Source of the DNA: Diaphorobacter aerolatus
Lineage (GTDB): Bacteria > Pseudomonadota > Gammaproteobacteria > Burkholderiales > Burkholderiaceae_C
Assembly: GCF_014489535.1 (NCBI RefSeq)
Contig: NZ_CP060783.1
Span: 1,302,001-1,366,000 of the forward strand
DNA length: 64,000 bases
Reading direction: 5' to 3'
Both the position numbers and the translations under genes were made by a program. Below are positions 36,218 to 45,164 of the stretch, piece by piece (positions within the stretch are counted from its first letter, which is position 1; the number at the start of each line of letters is the position of its first letter). Below the pieces are notes generated by a model. The model searched no databases. It was not told where the DNA came from and saw only the letters and a list, made by a program, of their open reading frames with translations.

Positions 36218-36360
36218 CGGGCGGAATTGCCCGGAACCGTCGCCCCCACGGCGTAGCGCAGCAGTCAGGGGTCGCAGACGGCCGCCAGGACGCAAGCGCG
36301 CACAAGCGCGCGCCGCCCTTGACGGCGAGAACGCCGTGATACGGTGAAGGGAACAGCAAG
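36218..36360 (-). promoter_or_regulatory. Repeated leader, copy B
   Basis: The second copy of the element at 35535-35673, again ending with GGGCAATTCCGCCCG close to the start codon on the - strand. Its GTCAGGGG arm at 36263 and CCCTTGAC arm at 36315-36322 keep the pairing pattern with changed bases, which supports a structural role. Confidence 0.65.
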
Positions 36361-36397
36361 ACCGCTCACACCCGCCCACTGCAAACACCCACCTTTA

Positions 36398-36529
36398 GGC
36401 AAGCGCAGCGCGCAGGCCCGGATCAGCGAGCCGGGCCGGAGGCGTCAGCCGAGTGAAGCGAGGGAACGATGAAAGCCCGAATGGGGCGAAACCCCGCAGG
36501 GGATTCGATGCGCAGCACGACAGCGCGAC
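36398..36529 (+). repeat. 132-bp ICE repeat, copy 2
   Basis: Gap-free counterpart of 34669-34800, located between leader B and the 3' end of the DUF1016 gene. The GGGGCGAAACCCC hairpin and the last 29 bases are identical in both copies. A noncoding RNA or protein-binding module is possible. Confidence 0.7.
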
Positions 36530-36566
36530 GACGGCACGCCGGGACGCCCGAATGCGAGGAACAGAA

Positions 36567-37631
36567 CTACTCGCTGTCCGTCTTGCGCTGCTCGATTTGC
36601 AACCGCGCCCGCTCGGTCGCCTGCTGCAACCGCTCGCCCAGCACGGCGCGCGGTGGCAAGCTGGTCAGGTACTCGGCCACGTGGATGCCCGACTTGTCCA
36701 GTTCCAGCAGCTCGATCTGCTCGGACTTCTTGCCGGTGCAGAGGATGATCCCCAGCGGTGAGGCTTCTTCGGACTCCCGCTCGTGCAGGTCGAGCCAGCG
36801 CAGGTACAGCTCCATCTGCCCCTTGTAAGCGGCCTTGAACTCGCCGACTTTCAACTCCACTGCCACCAGCCGCCGCAGCTTGCGGTTGTAGAACAGCAGG
36901 TCGAGGTGAAAGTCGTCGCCGTCGATCTGGATGCGCTTCTGACGGGCAACGAACGTGAAGCCCACGCCCAGCTCCAGCAGGAAGGATTCCATTTCGCGGA
37001 TGATCGCGGCCTCCAAGTCGCCTTCCTGCCAGGTGTCTCGCAGGCCCAGGAAATCGAGGATGTACGGGTCTCGCATGACCAGAGCGGGCGACATGCGCTG
37101 CGCATCGCGCATCCTCGCCAGCTCTTGCGCAATCGTCTCGTCCGGCTTTTGAGATAGCGCCGTGCGCTCGTACAGCATCGAGTCGATGCGCTCGCGCAGC
37201 GTCCGCACGCTCCAGCGCTCGATGTTGGCCATCTGTGCGTAGTAGTCTCGCTGGAGCGGGTCTTTCAGCGGCAGCAAGGCCACGAAATGCGACCAGCTCA
37301 ATTGTCGTGACAGCGTCACGACAATTGGCTCGTCCGTGTAGGTAGCCGCGAACTGCACCATCCGGCGCAGGTTCTTGTCCGCGAAGCTGCGGCCGTAGTC
37401 CTGCACAAGCTGCGCAGCCAAGGTCGGCAGGATCTCATCACCGTATCCGGCCCGCTGACCAGCCAGCACTTCCGTGTGGATGCGCTGGCCGATGCGCCAA
37501 AACAGCAAGGTCAGCTCGGCGTTGACCGCTGACGCGGCGCGCTGCCGCGCCGCGTCGATCAGTACTCGAATGTCGCCCAGCAGCGTGGCTGGTGCCACAG
37601 ATGACGCCACGGCTGCTTTGCGCCTGTTCAT
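36567..37631 (-). CDS. DUF1016/YhcG-type PDDEXK nuclease family protein
   Basis: A 354-residue protein. The N-terminal half (INAELTLLFWRIGQRI-like VNAELTLLFWRIG, GYGDEILPTLAAQLVQDYGRSF) is the DUF1016 N domain. The C-terminal half has DFHLDLLFYNRKLRRLVAVELKVGEF, where D...E-x-K forms the PDDEXK core, and GIILCTGK. YhcG-like proteins are linked to Holliday-junction-type nuclease folds and occur near restriction systems and mobile elements. The ATG overlaps the integrase stop by 4 bases, implying co-translation. Confidence 0.87.
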   Translation of the reverse strand: MNRRKAAVASSVAPATLLGDIRVLIDAARQRAASAVNAELTLLFWRIGQRIHTEVLAGQRAGYGDEILPTLAAQLVQDYGRSFADKNLRRMVQFAATYTDEPIVVTLSRQLSWSHFVALLPLKDPLQRDYYAQMANIERWSVRTLRERIDSMLYERTALSQKPDETIAQELARMRDAQRMSPALVMRDPYILDFLGLRDTWQEGDLEAAIIREMESFLLELGVGFTFVARQKRIQIDGDDFHLDLLFYNRKLRRLVAVELKVGEFKAAYKGQMELYLRWLDLHERESEEASPLGIILCTGKKSEQIELLELDKSGIHVAEYLTSLPPRAVLGERLQQATERARLQIEQRKTDSE

Positions 37632-38980
37632 GCCGTGACCTCCTTCTGGTCCTGCATCAGATTCGGCGCAGCCCGCTTGGAATCAGGCGGCACGGCGCGC
37701 GTGGCGGCTTTGCGATGCCGGAATGGACGGTAGTTACCCAGGCTGGTGCGGGTCTTGTCGTCGTCCGTGACCACAGGAGACGGCTTCGGCAGCGCAGCCG
37801 GCGCATGGCCGTCGATGGCGCCCCGGCGTAGGGTGGCCACTTTCTCGGCAGCGGCACGCACCGGGTCATCCTCTGCATGGACATACGCCATGAACTGCGT
37901 GACGGTCTTGTGCGCAGTCAGCGCCATGCCGACCTTGATGGGGATACCGGAGTTGGCAATGTCGGTCGCCGCACGATGACGGATGCCGTGTGTTCCGACA
38001 TGCGCTACCTCTGCGCGGCCTAAGATGCGCTTCCAGCCGTTGTAGTACGTGCTCTCGGGCAATGGCTTCTTGGCATCAAAGATGGCTGGACACACGTAAG
38101 GCGAGTTGTCGATGCGGGGCGCATTGCGCAGCAACTGGTACGCCGCCTCGCTCATCGGCTTGGACATATCGCCCGTCTTGCTGTCAGACCAGACGACCCG
38201 GCGATTCTCGAAATCCACCCAAGCCCATTCGAGCGTGCGGATTTCGGTCATCCGCGCGGAAAACTCGAATTGCAGGCGAACCGCCAGCGTCACGGTCGGA
38301 TGCTCCAACCCCAGGGCATCCGCACGGTCGAGGTAAGCATAGAGCCGCCCCAGTTCCTCGTTGTTGATATACCGCGTCTCGCCGTCCTCGCGGTACTTGG
38401 GGACGTGTCGGCATGGATTGGAGCCGTCAGGCCGGTAGCCCCACACCTCGGCCATGTTGAACATCTTGCGCAAACAGGCCAGAACCCGATTGGCCGTAAC
38501 GCCGATCTTTGCCTTGTCCTTCATCAGCGTGGTGATGTGCGCCCGCGTTACGTCCGGCACCTTGAGCTTGCCCAGGGTAGGCAGGATGTGGCGGTCGATG
38601 TAGCCCTGGTAGGAATCGACCGTCCGGGGCTTGTTGCGCGGCTTGGAGTATTCCTCGATGAACTGCCCGCACAGTTCCTTGACCGTCGGGGCCATGCGGG
38701 CAGCCAGCTTGGCGGCGCTGGGGTCGTCGCCCTTGCGCACGTCGGCCAGCCAGTCCTGTGCGATCGACCGCGCTTGCTCGACGGTCAGCTCGCCGAACTG
38801 GCCGATCTTCGGCTTGCGGCGCTCGCCCCAGTTCGTGCGGTACTGGAGCATGAAGACCTTGCGGCCGTGGGCGGTGACTTTGCAGAGAAAGCCGGGGACA
38901 ATGGTATCCCGCAGTTCGTAATCCTTGCCGGTGACTTCTGCCGTATCGACAGCGGATTTGGTGAGTTTGATCTTAGCCAT
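37628..38980 (-). CDS. int: Tyrosine recombinase (ICE integrase)
   Basis: A 450-residue phage-type integrase. The N-terminal arm-binding region is DUF4102-like (VPGFLCKVTAHGRKVFMLQYR, KIGQFGELTVEQAR), followed by a SAM-like core-binding domain. The catalytic domain shows FSARMTEIRTLEWAWVD (Arg I; ARMTE in place of the usual GxRxxE), HGIRHRAATDIANSGI (HxxR), a later His in ALTAHKTV and Tyr in FMAYVH. It starts 177 bases from a tRNA-Leu 3' fragment, its likely attachment site. It mediates excision and integration of the element. Confidence 0.9.
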   Translation of the reverse strand: MAKIKLTKSAVDTAEVTGKDYELRDTIVPGFLCKVTAHGRKVFMLQYRTNWGERRKPKIGQFGELTVEQARSIAQDWLADVRKGDDPSAAKLAARMAPTVKELCGQFIEEYSKPRNKPRTVDSYQGYIDRHILPTLGKLKVPDVTRAHITTLMKDKAKIGVTANRVLACLRKMFNMAEVWGYRPDGSNPCRHVPKYREDGETRYINNEELGRLYAYLDRADALGLEHPTVTLAVRLQFEFSARMTEIRTLEWAWVDFENRRVVWSDSKTGDMSKPMSEAAYQLLRNAPRIDNSPYVCPAIFDAKKPLPESTYYNGWKRILGRAEVAHVGTHGIRHRAATDIANSGIPIKVGMALTAHKTVTQFMAYVHAEDDPVRAAAEKVATLRRGAIDGHAPAALPKPSPVVTDDDKTRTSLGNYRPFRHRKAATRAVPPDSKRAAPNLMQDQKEVTA

Positions 38981-39157
38981 GACGCCTCCTAGTTCGAGAT
39001 CGAACGCAGGAACCAGCCAGGAGCCACGGCATCAGAATGTCTGCCGCAATCGGTCTGGTCTAGGCGTAAGGCTAAACGGGACTAGCCTCTTGGAAAACCA
39101 AGCGCAGCAAGGCTCTGCGGGTTCCAGCGTGGTCTCATGCTAGTCTCGGGACTCAAT

Positions 39158-39210
39158 CTCAAAATCCGCCGCCGCAAGGCGTGCCGGTTCGATTCCGGCC
39201 TCGGGCACCA
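39158..39210 (+). other. attachment site: 3' fragment of tRNA-Leu(CAA)
   Basis: CTCAAAATCC, then the variable arm GCCGCAAGGC, the T-arm GGTTCGATTCC and the acceptor end CTCGGGCACCA: the 3' part of a tRNA-Leu from the anticodon loop to CCA. The bases before it do not form the matching D-arm, acceptor 5' strand or anticodon 5' stem, so this is not a complete tRNA gene. Element DNA lies to its left, so it is one end (att) of the island; the complete tRNA-Leu must be outside the window. Confidence 0.8.
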
Positions 39211-39264
39211 ACGGTTTGACGCTACAAAAGTGATTGCACTTTCCCGTAGCTTCCGCAACCGCTT

Positions 39265-39309
39265 ATCAAAAAGCCTGCGACCCAATATCTGGGTCGCAGG
39301 CTTTTTGAT
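39265..39309 (+). terminator. Strong rho-independent terminator after the tRNA-Leu end
   Basis: A perfect 19-bp stem (39265-39283 with 39291-39309) and 7-base loop; the core is AAGCCTGCGACCC / GGGTCGCAGGCTT and the 3' arm ends in five T. It belongs to the original tRNA-Leu transcription unit. Confidence 0.85.
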
Positions 39310-39436
39310 TTCTGGCTGGCAAGTTCCGGTCAGGGGCGCTGAGTGTGACTCGCAGACCCGCCGCAAGGATCTGACCAGACAGATGCATACGACTGGCCGC
39401 CGTTGCTGAAAACTTCACGTTGGACGACTTGCCATG

Positions 39437-40021
39437 TCAATGGAGGTTGAATTTATCAAACGTGATCATTCGTTTTTTATCAGCTTTAGTGACGCTCCTA
39501 GTATCCAATTTCAACGCATCAGAATTTTCATCACCAAGGACGTAGCTCTCGAAAACTGATCGGTAGAAATACCACTGGCGTTTGCTTCGATCATATTTAA
39601 ATGAAACCGAGTAATTCCAATGCTGTCCGCAGGCCGCGGTGTTTTCGAACGAGAAAACATTTGGTTGCGGTTGCGTGATACGCGGCTCATCCATGTCCAG
39701 CACCGGATCGCATTGCGCTGCCCCATCCAGCCGACCGACTACATTGTCATTGCGCGCAAACACCGTATAAGAACCTTGTTTTTCCTCGACGAGCAAGAGA
39801 GGGCGGGTCGGCGCCTCGGCAGCGTACCGCGGTGGTTCATCTGATCGCCGTGTTGCGACAACAATAAATTGAGGCGCGCTCTTGGGCGACATTTTCAGCG
39901 CCCTTTCTTCAATCAAAATATATTCCGCACCTAGTACCTTTTTAACAAACGCAGTCATGTCACCCGCACATGCAGCCGTTGAAATGAACGTGCCCAACAG
40001 CACGATTGGTACGAGTTTCAT
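39437..40021 (-). CDS. Hypothetical exported protein
   Basis: A 194-residue protein with signal peptide MKLVPIVLLGTFISTAACAG, starting at 40021; the longer upstream frame is rejected because the signal peptide begins here. Cys residues in AAQCDPV and TAACGQH could form a disulfide. The frame is AT-richer than its neighbours. No family is recognised. It is the first chromosomal-side gene next to the island end, and its composition may reflect acquisition with it. Confidence 0.6.
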   Translation of the reverse strand: MKLVPIVLLGTFISTAACAGDMTAFVKKVLGAEYILIEERALKMSPKSAPQFIVVATRRSDEPPRYAAEAPTRPLLLVEEKQGSYTVFARNDNVVGRLDGAAQCDPVLDMDEPRITQPQPNVFSFENTAACGQHWNYSVSFKYDRSKRQWYFYRSVFESYVLGDENSDALKLDTRSVTKADKKRMITFDKFNLH

Positions 40022-40172
40022 TTTTCCCTCAAAACAAGGACGGTTTTGGTGAATGGTAACGGACGTCTCGGCATATCGGGATATTGGTCCCGGATGATTC
40101 GGGCCAGATTTATCCACACGCATCGCCAGCCTGGGTTTGACCCATCGCATGACCATATCAAAGGACAATGCC

Positions 40173-40883
40173 GTGATGACCGAACAGACACTTTCCTCAT
40201 CCTCCTCATCGGCGTGCGAGCCAGCCGCTTCATCGTCTCTTGCCTTCAGTGCAGCCGAGCGCGCTGCCGTTTATCGCGCGATTCATGAGCGGCGCGACAT
40301 GCGCCATTTTTGTGGCGGCACCGTGCAGGATGACGTGTTGTTGCGCCTGCTGCGAGCGGCGCATCACGCGCCGAGCGTGGGCATGATGCAGCCGTGGCGT
40401 TTCATTCGCGTAAAGAGCCGGGAATTGCGCCTTGGCATTCATGCGCTGATCGAGCAGGAACGCGTGAGAACGGCCGAGGCGCTCGGTGAGCGGCAGCAGG
40501 AATTCATGAAGCTCAAGGTCGAAGGTGTGCTCGACGCGGCCGAGGTGCTGGTCATTGCCATGCCGCCGGGTCGCGAGGCCCATGTGTTCGGTCGCCGCAC
40601 ACTGCCCGAGATGGACATTGCAAGCGCGTCCTGCGCCGTGCAGAACCTCTGGCTTGCCGCACGCGCGGAAGGTCTGGGCATGGGCTGGGTGTCGATATTC
40701 GATCCGGTCGCGCTCGCGCAACTTCTGCGCATGCCGCAGGGTGCGCACGCGCTGGGCGTCCTCTGTCTCGGGCCGGTGAATGCCTTCTACAGCGAGCCGA
40801 TGCTGCAGCAGGAAAAGTGGACTCGACGAGCGCCGCTGGAAGACATGCTGATGGAAGATTTCTGGACCAGCGATGCAACCTGA
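40173..40883 (+). CDS. bluB: 5,6-dimethylbenzimidazole synthase
   Basis: A 236-residue flavin-destructase of the nitroreductase fold that makes the lower ligand of cobalamin from FMNH2 and oxygen. It has IHERRDMRHFCGGTV (FMN binding), HHAPSVGMMQPWRFI and LWLAARAEGLGMGWVSIFDP, the standard BluB pattern. AAAGGA lies before ATG 40173; an in-frame ATG at 40149 is the alternative. The Ser-rich first 20 residues are not conserved in the family. Confidence 0.88.
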   Translation: MMTEQTLSSSSSSACEPAASSSLAFSAAERAAVYRAIHERRDMRHFCGGTVQDDVLLRLLRAAHHAPSVGMMQPWRFIRVKSRELRLGIHALIEQERVRTAEALGERQQEFMKLKVEGVLDAAEVLVIAMPPGREAHVFGRRTLPEMDIASASCAVQNLWLAARAEGLGMGWVSIFDPVALAQLLRMPQGAHALGVLCLGPVNAFYSEPMLQQEKWTRRAPLEDMLMEDFWTSDAT

Positions 40884-41095
40884 ATCGAATCCATCAAGGC
40901 CGCGTACTCTGGCCTCCCCTGGATTGCCCGGCCCGGCATTCGGCTGCCGGGAATGGCGCTGCCCGGCGCGGGCTGACCGACTCCACCGACATCCGAAGCC
41001 TTGGGAGTCGGAGTAGTCCTCTTAGGTTCGCATCCAGCGAGGGTGGCAACGGTGGCGGCGAGCGCGACAACCGTAAGCGTGGTGCGGAATGTCAT
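40787..41095 (-). CDS. Small predicted lipoprotein
   Basis: A 102-residue protein with signal MTFRTTLTVVALAATVATLAGC, a clear lipobox ending in LAGC. The Pro/Gly-rich mature part (QPAPGSAIPGSRMPG) is short. The last 30 residues lie antisense to the 3' end of bluB, which is unusual; a nearby indel may have removed an earlier stop. Family unknown. Confidence 0.5.
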   Translation of the reverse strand: MTFRTTLTVVALAATVATLAGCEPKRTTPTPKASDVGGVGQPAPGSAIPGSRMPGRAIQGRPEYAALMDSIQVASLVQKSSISMSSSGARRVHFSCCSIGSL

Positions 41096-41288
41096 GACGG
41101 TACCTTGTGAGTGAATGAATGAACGAAGGCACCCAAATGGTAGAGCCGACCCGTCGCGTGCAGCCACGCATCTGCGTAAGAAGCCGGAAAAAGCGTAACG
41201 CCGCTTTTGCGCGTCAATACGCCTCCTGCAATCCCGAGCACCGCATGGTGGACAGGATTGCAGGAGGCGTATGGTTAGCAGCGTACCG

Positions 41289-41513
41289 TCAGGAGGTGCT
41301 GCGCCGAATCTGCTGCCTGCCCAGATCGGTGATGGTGAACTTGCCATCGACGGTCTTGCCGATCATTCCCCATTCCAGAAGACGCACGGAGAGGTGCTCC
41401 TTGAGTGCCTCGGTCATGCTGACCAGTTCGCCCATTTCAAGGCGTTTGAGCATGCTTAGCTCGTCCACTGTAGGTTCGAAAGTGGTTGCGTGATAGACAG
41501 CATCCAGTGCCAT
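41289..41513 (-). CDS. Small hypothetical protein, winged-HTH-like C-terminus
   Basis: A 74-residue protein starting MALDAVYHATTFEPTVDELS with AGGAG upstream of ATG 41513. LLEWGMIGKTVDGKFTITDLGRQQIR resembles the recognition helix and wing of PadR/MarR-like domains. No family is firmly recognised. Confidence 0.55.
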   Translation of the reverse strand: MALDAVYHATTFEPTVDELSMLKRLEMGELVSMTEALKEHLSVRLLEWGMIGKTVDGKFTITDLGRQQIRRSTS

Positions 41514-41698
41514 GGCAGTACTCCTTTTGCGCAGGTTTGTCGTTGTTGGTCTTGATTCGACCGGCGCGCCGCGAAGCGGTTCCGGGCACCCGTTCAACTC
41601 AAGCAGTTTTCCTACATTCGGCGGCTTGCCATACCAAACCGTCATGACGAATCAGCGTATTCCTGCGGCAGCGGCTTGCCATCAGGGTAAGGACCTAT

Positions 41699-42667
41699 TC
41701 ACGCGATGAAAGGGGGATCGCGGGGGCGGTCCTCGGTGCCTGGAATCTGACCGGTTGCACGCGCCAGCCATTGACTGAAGGCGCTGAGCACTGGCGTCGG
41801 CTGCTGCGCCGGGCTGACGAGGTAGTAGGCGCGCTCGCCGCGCAAGGGCCGGTTGCAGGCGACGATGAGGTCGCCGCGCGCCATCTCGGCCTCGATCAGC
41901 ATCGGCGGCACGAGCGCCACGCCAAGGCCCATGGCTGCGGCCACGGCAATCATGGAGAACAGCTCGTAGCGCGGGCCGTCGAGCGCGCGCGGCGCATCGA
42001 CACCCATCGCATCGAACCATTGCCGCCAGCCATAGGGACGCGTGCTCTGCTGCAGCAGCGGCAGTCGTGCGATTGCCTCGGGCGAGATGGTGGAATGCGC
42101 GCGCCCCCGGCCACGCGGGGCGGCACGCTCGAGCAGGCGCGGGCTGCAGACCGGGATCACGTCTTCCTGCATGAGCATCTGCGCCTGCACGCCCGGCCAG
42201 TTGGCGACCTGCTCGGGCGTTCCGGCATAGAGCGCCGCGTCATAGCCGGAGTCCGGAAAAAGAAAGGGCCGCGTCTGCGTCTCGATGTGGACCATGATTT
42301 CAGGATGTTCACTCGCAAGCAGTGGCAGGCGTGGAATCAGCCAGCGCGTGGCGAAAGTCGGCACGGCAGCGAGCGACAGCGAACCACCATGGCCCTGATG
42401 CGCCATCACGTCGAGCGTGTCGCGTTCCAGGCCCTGCAACCAGCGCGCGATCTGCTTGCTGTAGTGCCGCCCGGCTTCGCTGAGCGTGACGCCGTGGCGC
42501 GTGCGGCGAAAAAGCTGCACGCCCAATTGATCCTCGAGCGCCAGAACCTGCCGCGATACGGCGCTTTGCGTGAGCGCCAGTTCCTGCGCCGCGCGGGTGT
42601 AGCTTTCATGCCGCGCCGCAGCCTCGAAGCAGGCCAGTGCCTGGGTGGAAGGAATATGTCTGCGCAT
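41699..42667 (-). CDS. LysR-family transcriptional regulator (GcvA-like), divergent from gcdH
   Basis: A 322-residue regulator starting MRRHIPSTQALACFEAAARHES; the HTH covers about residues 17-45 (YTRAAQELALTQSAVSRQVLALE). The effector domain begins near LSLAAVPTFATRWLIPRL, as in GcvA/AmpR-type proteins. ATG 42676 is an alternative start. It is divergent from gcdH with 177 bases between, the usual arrangement for a regulator of glutaryl-CoA degradation. Confidence 0.88.
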   Translation of the reverse strand: MRRHIPSTQALACFEAAARHESYTRAAQELALTQSAVSRQVLALEDQLGVQLFRRTRHGVTLSEAGRHYSKQIARWLQGLERDTLDVMAHQGHGGSLSLAAVPTFATRWLIPRLPLLASEHPEIMVHIETQTRPFLFPDSGYDAALYAGTPEQVANWPGVQAQMLMQEDVIPVCSPRLLERAAPRGRGRAHSTISPEAIARLPLLQQSTRPYGWRQWFDAMGVDAPRALDGPRYELFSMIAVAAAMGLGVALVPPMLIEAEMARGDLIVACNRPLRGERAYYLVSPAQQPTPVLSAFSQWLARATGQIPGTEDRPRDPPFIA

Positions 42668-42844
42668 GCGGGTCATCTTATCCAAGTATTCTGAAACCGC
42701 ATATCTGAATGAAAACAACTCGCTTGCCGCAACCCTGAATCAAGGAATAACATGGGTTCAATCGATGAGTCATGCAATGCGCGCATGCGTGGCTCCCAAG
42801 GGTTTCAGCACCTTACCACCGCACTCACAGGAGACAAAATCATC

Positions 42845-44039
42845 ATGGCCAACGCACGTTTTCAATGGGACGACCCTTCCTCATCGAACAGCAACTGAGC
42901 GACGACGAACGCGCCATCCGCGACGCTGCCGCCGCGTATTGCCAGGACAAGCTCGCGCCACGCGTGCTCGAGCAATTCCGCCATGAAAAGACCGATGCAA
43001 CGATCTTCCGCGAGATGGGCGAGCTGGGCCTGCTCGGCCCGACGATTCCCGAGCAGTACGGCGGCCCCGGCCTGAACTACGTTGCCTATGGACTGATTGC
43101 CCGCGAGGTCGAACGCGTCGATTCGGGCTACCGCTCGATGGCCAGCGTGCAAAGCTCACTGGTGATGGTGCCGATCTACGAATTCGGCACCGAAGCGCAG
43201 AAACAGAAATACCTGCCCAAGCTCGCCAGCGGCGAATTCATCGGCTGCTTTGGCCTGACCGAGCCCGACCATGGCTCCGATCCCGGCAGCATGTCCACGC
43301 GCGCCTACAAGGTCGATGGTGGCTACAGGCTCAAGGGCAACAAGATGTGGATCACCAACAGCCCGATCGCCGACGTGTTCGTCGTCTGGGCCAAGGAAGT
43401 GAGCGAAGGCGGCGCGCTCGGCCCGATTCGCGGCTTCATCCTGGACAAGGGCATGAAGGGCCTGACCGCTCCGGCGATCCACGGCAAGGTCGGCCTGCGC
43501 GCATCGATCACCGGCGAGATCGTGATGGACGACGTGTTCGTGCCCGAAGAAAACGCCTTTCCCGAGGTGCAAGGCCTGAAGGGTCCGTTCACCTGCCTGA
43601 ACAGCGCTCGCTACGGCATCGCCTGGGCGCAATGGGCGCAGCAGAGTTCTGCTGGCACACCGCACGCCAGTACACGATGGACCGCAAGCAGTTTGGCCGC
43701 CCGCTCGCCGCCAACCAGCTCATCCAGAAGAAGCTGGCCGACATGCAGACGGAAATCACGCTCGGCCTGCAAGCCGCGTTGCGCTTTGGTCGCATGAAGG
43801 ACGAGGGCATCGCGTCGGTCGAAGCCACCTCGCTCATCAAGCGCAACAACTGCGGCAAGGCGCTGGACATCGCCCGCCTGGCGCGCGACATGATGGGTGG
43901 CAACGGCATCAGCGACGAATTCGGCGTGGCGCGACATCTCGTGAACCTCGAAGTGGTGAACACCTACGAAGGCACGCACGACGTGCATGCGCTGATCCTG
44001 GGCCGTGCGCAGACCGGTCTGGCAGCCTTCGCCAACTGA
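42845..44039 (+). CDS. gcdH: Glutaryl-CoA dehydrogenase, two frameshifts
   Basis: An acyl-CoA dehydrogenase of about 398 residues that oxidises and decarboxylates glutaryl-CoA to crotonyl-CoA with FAD. It starts [11 protein letters not shown]. One C is missing in the run at 42874-42876, and the protein resumes [22 protein letters not shown] second base is missing at 43625-43627 (YGIAW continues [16 protein letters not shown]). Family motifs are [46 protein letters not shown] and the catalytic Glu in [18 protein letters not shown]. Both indels are likely errors in a core gene. Confidence 0.88.
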
Positions 44040-44095
44040 TCCGCAGTGCTTTAATCCTCCCGGACACACACCATCAACACCAAGGAGACAAGCTC

Positions 44096-45071
44096 ATGAT
44101 GAAGATTCGTCGAAGCGTATTGGCGCTCGGTATTCTGGCCACTCTCGGTTCCCTGCCTGCGCAGGCGGAGGACCGCTACCCACCAAGCCCATCAAGCTGC
44201 TCGTGCCGTTTGCGGCCGGCGGCACGACCGACCTGATCGCCCGCATCGTCGCCGACCCGCTTGGCCGCGAGCTGGGACAGACCGTGGTGGTGGACAACAA
44301 GGGCGGCGGGGGCGGCAGCATCGGCGCGGCCGAAACCGCGCGCGCCGCACCCGACGGCTACAACCTGGGCATCGCCACCGTATCCACCACGGCCACGAAC
44401 CCGGCGATCAACCCCAAGATTCCCTACAACGTCGCGACCGACTTCACGCCCATCATCAACATCGCCGCCACGCCCAACGTGATCGCGGTGAATCCCAAGC
44501 AACCGTTCAGCGACTACAAGGGCTTTGTCGAAGCCATCAAGGCGAACCCCGGCAAATACTCCTACGCATCGCCCGGCAACGGCAGCATCACGCATTTGAT
44601 GATGGAGATGTACAAGCTCTCCACCGGGCTCGACATCGTGCACGTGCCCTATCGCGGCAGCGGTCCGGCGCTCAACGACGCGGTGGCCGGTCAGGTGCCG
44701 GTGATCTTCGACAACCTGCCTTCCGCGTTCCCATTCATCAAGGACAAGCGCCTCACCGCCATCGTCGTTGCCGCGCCGCAGCGCGTGCCCGCCATGCCCG
44801 ATGTGCCCACGTTCAAGGAACTGGGCCTCGAACAGGTGAACCGCATGGCCTACTACGGCATCGTCGGCCCCAAGAACCTGCCACGCCCGATCGTCGACAA
44901 GATCAATGCTGCCGTGCGCAAGGTCATGCAGGACCCCGGCATTCGCAAGAAGATCGAGGAGACCGGCTCCATCATCCAGGCCGGCACCCGGAAGAGTTCG
45001 CCAAACAGATGAAAGAGGAATACGCGGTCTACAAGGACGTGGTCGTCAAGCAGAAGCTCACCATGGATTGA
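44096..45071 (+). CDS. Bug-family tripartite tricarboxylate receptor protein, two frameshifts
   Basis: A periplasmic solute-binding protein of about 325 residues. It has signal peptide [24 protein letters not shown] and AAGG ribosome site AAGGAG. One C is missing at 44179-44181 (AEDRYP continues [22 protein letters not shown]) and another at 44987-44989 (IQAGTP continues [16 protein letters not shown]). The LLVPFAAGG segment and [19 protein letters not shown] are Bug hallmarks. No TctA/TctB genes are adjacent, as is usual for orphan Bug proteins. It may bind glutarate or a related acid, given gcdH beside it. Confidence 0.85.
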
Positions 45072-45136
45072 CACCTGGGCACGCATTCCGGGCGCAAGTC
45101 ACGCCGCGTCGCCCCGAAATTGAGAGAGAAAACCCC

Positions 45137-45164
45137 AAATGGACCGCAATGGTCCATTTTTTTT
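45137..45164 (+). terminator. Rho-independent terminator after the Bug gene
   Basis: AAATGGACC / GGTCCATTT with a 5-base loop, followed by a T run to 45164. It lies 66 bases past the stop and ends the gcdH-Bug transcript. Confidence 0.85.

Noticed and set aside
39124-39210. A complete tRNA-Leu gene ending at 39210
   Set aside because: The bases before the anticodon loop do not supply the 5' acceptor strand, D-arm or 5' anticodon stem, so only a 3' fragment is supported.
44096-45071. Programmed frameshifting in the Bug receptor and other split genes
   Set aside because: Breaks lack slippery heptamers with downstream structure, occur in unrelated genes, and nearly all are simple G/C-run shortenings.
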